Assembly (NCBI RefSeq): GCF_017565305.1
Contig: NZ_JAGEKP010000003.1
Location: forward strand, 248,001-312,000
Length of the DNA stretch: 64,000 nt
Direction: 5' to 3'
Source: Leifsonia sp. TF02-11
GTDB taxonomy: Bacteria; Actinomycetota; Actinomycetes; Actinomycetales; Microbacteriaceae
Shown here: positions 61,182 to 64,000 of the stretch, one piece after another
How positions within the stretch are numbered: the stretch's first letter is position 1
Layout of the letters: the number at the start of each line of letters is the position of its first letter
The notes under the pieces: generated by a model
What the model saw: the letters and a program-made list of their open reading frames with translations, nothing else
Databases searched by the model: none
Told to the model about the DNA's origin: nothing
Program-made: the position numbers and the translations under genes

Positions 61182-61439
61182 ATGTCCGAGCATCGCGTCC
61201 TCGCCCCGACCATCGCACCGGGCGACAAGGTCACGGGGCCTGCGTCCTACTTCCCGAGCATCGAGAGGAACTACGGGCGTCCCGTGCAGGACTGGCTGGA
61301 CCTGGTCGTCGGGCGGCTCGACGGCGGTGCCTCCCACATGGAGGTCGTCGACTGGCTCAAGTCGGAGTACGGGATGGGCCACGGCCACGCCAACGCCGTC
61401 GTCGGCTACGCGCGGGCCGAGCTCGCGAAGGGCGCCTGA
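61182..61439 (+). CDS. DUF4287-domain small protein
   Basis: An 85-residue protein with GPASYFPSIERNYGRPVQDW and MEVVDWLKSEYGMGHGHANA, the DUF4287 pattern. It appears cytoplasmic, mostly helical, with no membrane segment. This family occurs alone or fused to DUF5655 domains in actinobacteria; the function is not known. It starts at an ATG with weak purines upstream. Confidence 0.85.
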   Translation: MSEHRVLAPTIAPGDKVTGPASYFPSIERNYGRPVQDWLDLVVGRLDGGASHMEVVDWLKSEYGMGHGHANAVVGYARAELAKGA

Positions 61440-61529
61440 CCGAGGGGCGACGGCGAGAGTCGCCGGGCCGGCGGCGGAATCATCCTGCGGACTGACGCGG
61501 ACGGCTCGCTCTTCGCGTGGAATGGGAGG

Positions 61530-62036
61530 GTGAACACCATCCTCATCCCGTTGCTGCAGGGCGCAGGCCCTGTCGCGCTCGCGGTGGTGTCGTTCGCGCT
61601 CGCGTTCACCTGGCCCAGCCTGATCGAACCCGTCGGTCGGCTCAGCGGCGAACGCGCGCGCCTGACGGCCTTCGCCGCGGTCGGTGCTGCGCTCCTGCTC
61701 GCCTGTTCCGTCGTGTACGTCGTTCCCGGCCTGCTCCTCACGGACGACTTCGGCGCCATCGTCGCCCTTCCGATCGTCGCCACCTGGGCGATCGTGGCCG
61801 CCGCGCTCGGCCTGCGGGCCGCACTCCTGACCGGCGTCGCGCGCGTGGTCTCCGCCGCTTTCGCGATCGTCGCCGCCTTCGGAGCGGTCGCGGGTGTCCT
61901 CGTCACCCTGAGCGCGCACCACGCGATCGCCGCGACCATCCTCCCCACCGGAGCCTTCGTGCTCGTGGTCAGCGCGATCGCCGCCCTCATCGGCTGGGCG
62001 CGCGTCGAGCCGGCCGCCGAAAGCGCCCCCGCATAG
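61530..62036 (+). CDS. Hypothetical integral membrane protein (168 aa)
   Basis: A 168-residue protein with five hydrophobic helices (starting GAGPVALAVVSFALAFTWPS; others near 48-66, 75-100, 105-127 and 130-150). The start is a GTG with a GGGAGG SD-like stretch. No charged or catalytic motif is conserved to my knowledge. It precedes another membrane-protein pair on the same strand. Function unknown. Confidence 0.68.
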   Translation: MNTILIPLLQGAGPVALAVVSFALAFTWPSLIEPVGRLSGERARLTAFAAVGAALLLACSVVYVVPGLLLTDDFGAIVALPIVATWAIVAAALGLRAALLTGVARVVSAAFAIVAAFGAVAGVLVTLSAHHAIAATILPTGAFVLVVSAIAALIGWARVEPAAESAPA

Positions 62037-62154
62037 GGAGAGGATCGCCAGGAGGATTCGGGAAGGGACGCGGCGAACGCCTCCGTGCGCGGCAAACGCG
62101 CAGGTAGCCCCCGGCTAGACTGGGGAGCGAATCCTGATTGAGAGAGGTCGCCGA

Positions 62155-62754
62155 GTGGCACCCGCCGTTCCCCAGAATCAGGGCGATCCGAACCCGAGCC
62201 GTTATTGGGTCGTCCCCGCTGTGCGCGCGCTCATCGCGCTTGCGATCGCCGCTGTCGTCACCTTCACCCGTGATGCGCACACCGCCCAGTTCGGCCTCAT
62301 CGTCTTCGGGTTCTTCGCCGTCGCGGACGGCCTGGCGACCAGCGTCCTCACCTTCCTGTTCAGCTCCCGCGGCCTCACCAGGACCCTCTTCGCCGTTCAG
62401 GGCGGGATCGGCGTCGTCGCCGGCGTCGTCGCCCTCGCGCTCAACGGCGGCGGACTCGGCCTGTACCTCTACCTCGTGACGGTCTGGGCCGCGCTCACGG
62501 GAGTCCTCGAGCTCTACAGCTGGGTGCGCGAGCGCCGACGTGACGCCGCCGCCCGCGACTGGCTCATCACCGGGGCGCTGACGGCGATCCTGGCCCTCGT
62601 GCTCCTCCTCGTTCCGGCCGACGCCGTGCTCGCCATCGGACTCTTCGGAGCGTGGGCCGTCATCGTCGGCGTCTTCCAGGGCATCGGCGCGGCATCGCTG
62701 CGCACGGCCGCGCGCACCGCAGCTGCCGCCCGCCGGATAGAGAGCGGATCGTGA
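62155..62754 (+). CDS. HdeD/DUF308-like membrane protein
   Basis: A 199-residue protein with six membrane helices in three pairs (AVRALIALAIAAVVTFT, GLIVFGFFAVADGLATSVL, LTRTLFAVQGGIGVVAGVVA, and three more). The arrangement, with repeated GxxxxxxG-type hairpins, matches DUF308/HdeD. E. coli HdeD is linked to acid resistance; a role here is inferred only. The GTG start (AGAGAGG SD) is chosen for the complete first helix. Its stop overlaps the next start (GTGA). Confidence 0.78.
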   Translation: MAPAVPQNQGDPNPSRYWVVPAVRALIALAIAAVVTFTRDAHTAQFGLIVFGFFAVADGLATSVLTFLFSSRGLTRTLFAVQGGIGVVAGVVALALNGGGLGLYLYLVTVWAALTGVLELYSWVRERRRDAAARDWLITGALTAILALVLLLVPADAVLAIGLFGAWAVIVGVFQGIGAASLRTAARTAAAARRIESGS

Positions 62755-63140
62755 CCAAGCGCGACAAGAAAGACCCCAGCGTGACCAACAGCCTCCAGCC
62801 GACCCGACGCGACCGCTTCCTTCCCGCCGAGCTCCTCGGCATCTCCGCGGGCCTCGGCGTGTTCGTGGGGCTCATCGTCCTGATCGCGACGCGCGAGTTC
62901 ATCCTCGCCGGGGTCGCGCTCGGTGTCGCCTTCATCCTGTCGCTGGTGCTGATGGCGCTCTTCGCGCTCGCGTTCAAGCCGAATGCGGCCGAGGTGGAGG
63001 ACATCCACGAGCAGGACGTCGAGGCGCAGGAGAAGGCCGCGGAGAGGTCCGGGGACGCCGCTCGGCCGACGTCCGGGCCCGGCGTGACCGACGCCGCACA
63101 GGGCGAAGCGCCCGACGAGGGCCGGCCGACCGGCCACTGA
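62751..63140 (+). CDS. Small two-helix membrane protein (129 aa)
   Basis: A 129-residue protein beginning at a GTG that overlaps the stop of the previous gene. A polar N terminus (TKRDKKDPSVTNSLQPTRRD) precedes two membrane helices (about 32-48 and 52-75) and an acidic, disordered cytoplasmic tail. The overlap implies co-translation with the DUF308-like protein. I recognise no named family; similar proteins accompany HdeD-like genes in Microbacteriaceae, from memory. It converges with purB; the 48-bp gap holds an 8-bp CGCGGCTG/CAGCCGCG hairpin. Confidence 0.68.
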   Translation: MTKRDKKDPSVTNSLQPTRRDRFLPAELLGISAGLGVFVGLIVLIATREFILAGVALGVAFILSLVLMALFALAFKPNAAEVEDIHEQDVEAQEKAAERSGDAARPTSGPGVTDAAQGEAPDEGRPTGH

Positions 63141-63188
63141 ATCGCGGCTGAGCGGCGCTGGCCGACGACAGCCGCGGCCCGACCGCCG

Positions 63189-64000
63189 TCAGAGGCGGTC
63201 GACCAGCTCCGAGGCCAGGCCGGTGTACGCGCCCGGAGTGAGCGCCAGCAGGCGGTTCTTGGCCGCCTGGCCGATGTCGAGGCCGTCGACGAACGCGGTG
63301 AGCGCTGCGTGGTCCACGCGCTTGCCGCGGGTGAGTTCCTTCAGCAGCGCATAGGGGTCGGAGATCGTGGAACGGCCGGCGGTGACCTCCGCCCGGATCA
63401 CGGTCTGGATGGCCTCCGCCAGCACCTCCCAGTTGAGGTCGAGGTCGACGGCGAGAGCGTCGCGGTCGAGCGAGATCTGGGCGAGGCCGCGCTGGATGTT
63501 GTCCAGGGCGAGCAGCGAGTGCCCGAGGCCCACGCCGATGTTGCGCTGGGTCGTCGAGTCGGTGAGGTCGCGCTGCAGCCGGCTCGTCACCAGCGTCGAC
63601 GCGAGCGAGTCGAGCACGGCGCTCGACAGCTCGAGGTTGGCTTCCGCGTTCTCGAAGCGGATCGGGTTGACCTTGTGCGGCATCGTCGACGAGCCGGTCG
63701 CCCCGGGCTCCGGGGTCTGCCGGAAGTAGCCGAGGGAGATGTACGTCCAGATGTCGGTGCACAGGTTGTGGAGCACCCGGTTGGCGTGCGAGATGCGGGA
63801 GTAGAGCTCGGCTTGCCAGTCGTGTGACTCGATCTGGGTCGTCAGCGGGTTCCAGTCGAGGCCGAGGCTTTCGACGAACTCGCGCGACACCCGCGGCCAG
63901 TCGGCCTCGGGGTCGGCGACCAGGTGTGCGGCGAAGGTGCCGGTCGCGCCGCTGAACTTGCCGAGGTACTCGGTCTTCTCGATCTGGCCGCGCAGGCGCT
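63189..64000 (-). CDS. purB: Adenylosuccinate lyase (C-terminal part; start outside window)
   Basis: The frame stays open to the right edge, so only the C-terminal ~270 residues are seen. The fumarase/ASL superfamily signature SSTMPHKVNPIRFENAEANL is present, with the active-site serine loop GATGSSTM. Upstream, GKFSGATGTFAAH and the helical core are typical. The enzyme removes fumarate from SAICAR and adenylosuccinate in purine synthesis. The C-terminal PGAYTGLASELVDRL fits the E. coli-type PurB. Confidence 0.95.
   Translation of the reverse strand, partial: RLRGQIEKTEYLGKFSGATGTFAAHLVADPEADWPRVSREFVESLGLDWNPLTTQIESHDWQAELYSRISHANRVLHNLCTDIWTYISLGYFRQTPEPGATGSSTMPHKVNPIRFENAEANLELSSAVLDSLASTLVTSRLQRDLTDSTTQRNIGVGLGHSLLALDNIQRGLAQISLDRDALAVDLDLNWEVLAEAIQTVIRAEVTAGRSTISDPYALLKELTRGKRVDHAALTAFVDGLDIGQAAKNRLLALTPGAYTGLASELVDRL

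Overview
The window is a chromosomal replication-origin region of a high-GC Gram-positive bacterium. It fits an actinobacterium of the Microbacteriaceae (Leifsonia-like). The evidence is the conserved gene order rodA-pbpA-pknA-pknB-trpG-srtE-crgA, gyrA-gyrB-recF-gnd-dnaN-dnaA-rpmH-rnpA-yidD-yidC-jag-rsmG-parA-parB and trxA-trxB-murJ-pcnA-rpsF-ssb-rpsR-rplI-dnaB. Other support comes from GC-rich codons, many GTG starts, probable leaderless promoters, and the tRNA-Ile/tRNA-Ala pair behind gyrA. The genus is inferred from gene order only.

Layout. 1-6.2 kb: elongation/septation wall synthesis and PASTA kinases on the + strand. 6.2-13.2 kb: trpG, a 52-residue membrane protein, class E sortase, crgA, an oriC-like DnaA-box array, a rhomboid protease, cyclophilin, PspC, Nudix, MutM, rhodanese and Lrp-type genes. 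13.2-24.1 kb (- strand): tRNA-Ala, tRNA-Ile, DUF3566, gyrA, gyrB, a DUF721 gene, recF, gnd, dnaN, oriC and dnaA. 24.6-30.3 kb (+): rpmH to parB, with four perfect parS sites set into gene boundaries. 30.3-38.1 kb (-): ddl, an aminotransferase, trxA, trxB, murJ and a large DUF6049 envelope protein. 38.2-43.4 kb (+): pcnA, the rpsF-ssb-rpsR-rplI ribosomal/SSB cluster and dnaB.

Accessory part. After dnaB, at 43.5-50.3 kb, base composition shifts and most genes are unfamiliar. The centrepiece is a tightly coupled three-gene operon: an ECF-like sigma factor, a helix-turn-helix protein, and an ImmA/IrrE metalloprotease with a 12-cysteine tail. It is bounded by two imperfect ~55-bp repeats. A 51-residue basic protein with a strong RBS and terminator follows. 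I consider this cassette the best candidate for an undescribed regulatory or defence system.

The 50.3-59.3 kb segment is an envelope/secretion block: two secreted proteins of unknown role, three paralogous R61-type DD-peptidase/beta-lactamase-fold lipoproteins, and a two-component system. The last 4.7 kb holds a double P-loop kinase, small lipoproteins and membrane proteins, and the 3' part of purB.

Functionally the core joins replication initiation (DnaA, DnaN, DnaB, RecF, gyrase), origin segregation (ParAB-parS), membrane insertion (YidC), thiol redox (TrxAB) and cell-wall growth control (RodA, PbpA, PknA/B, MurJ, Ddl, CrgA).
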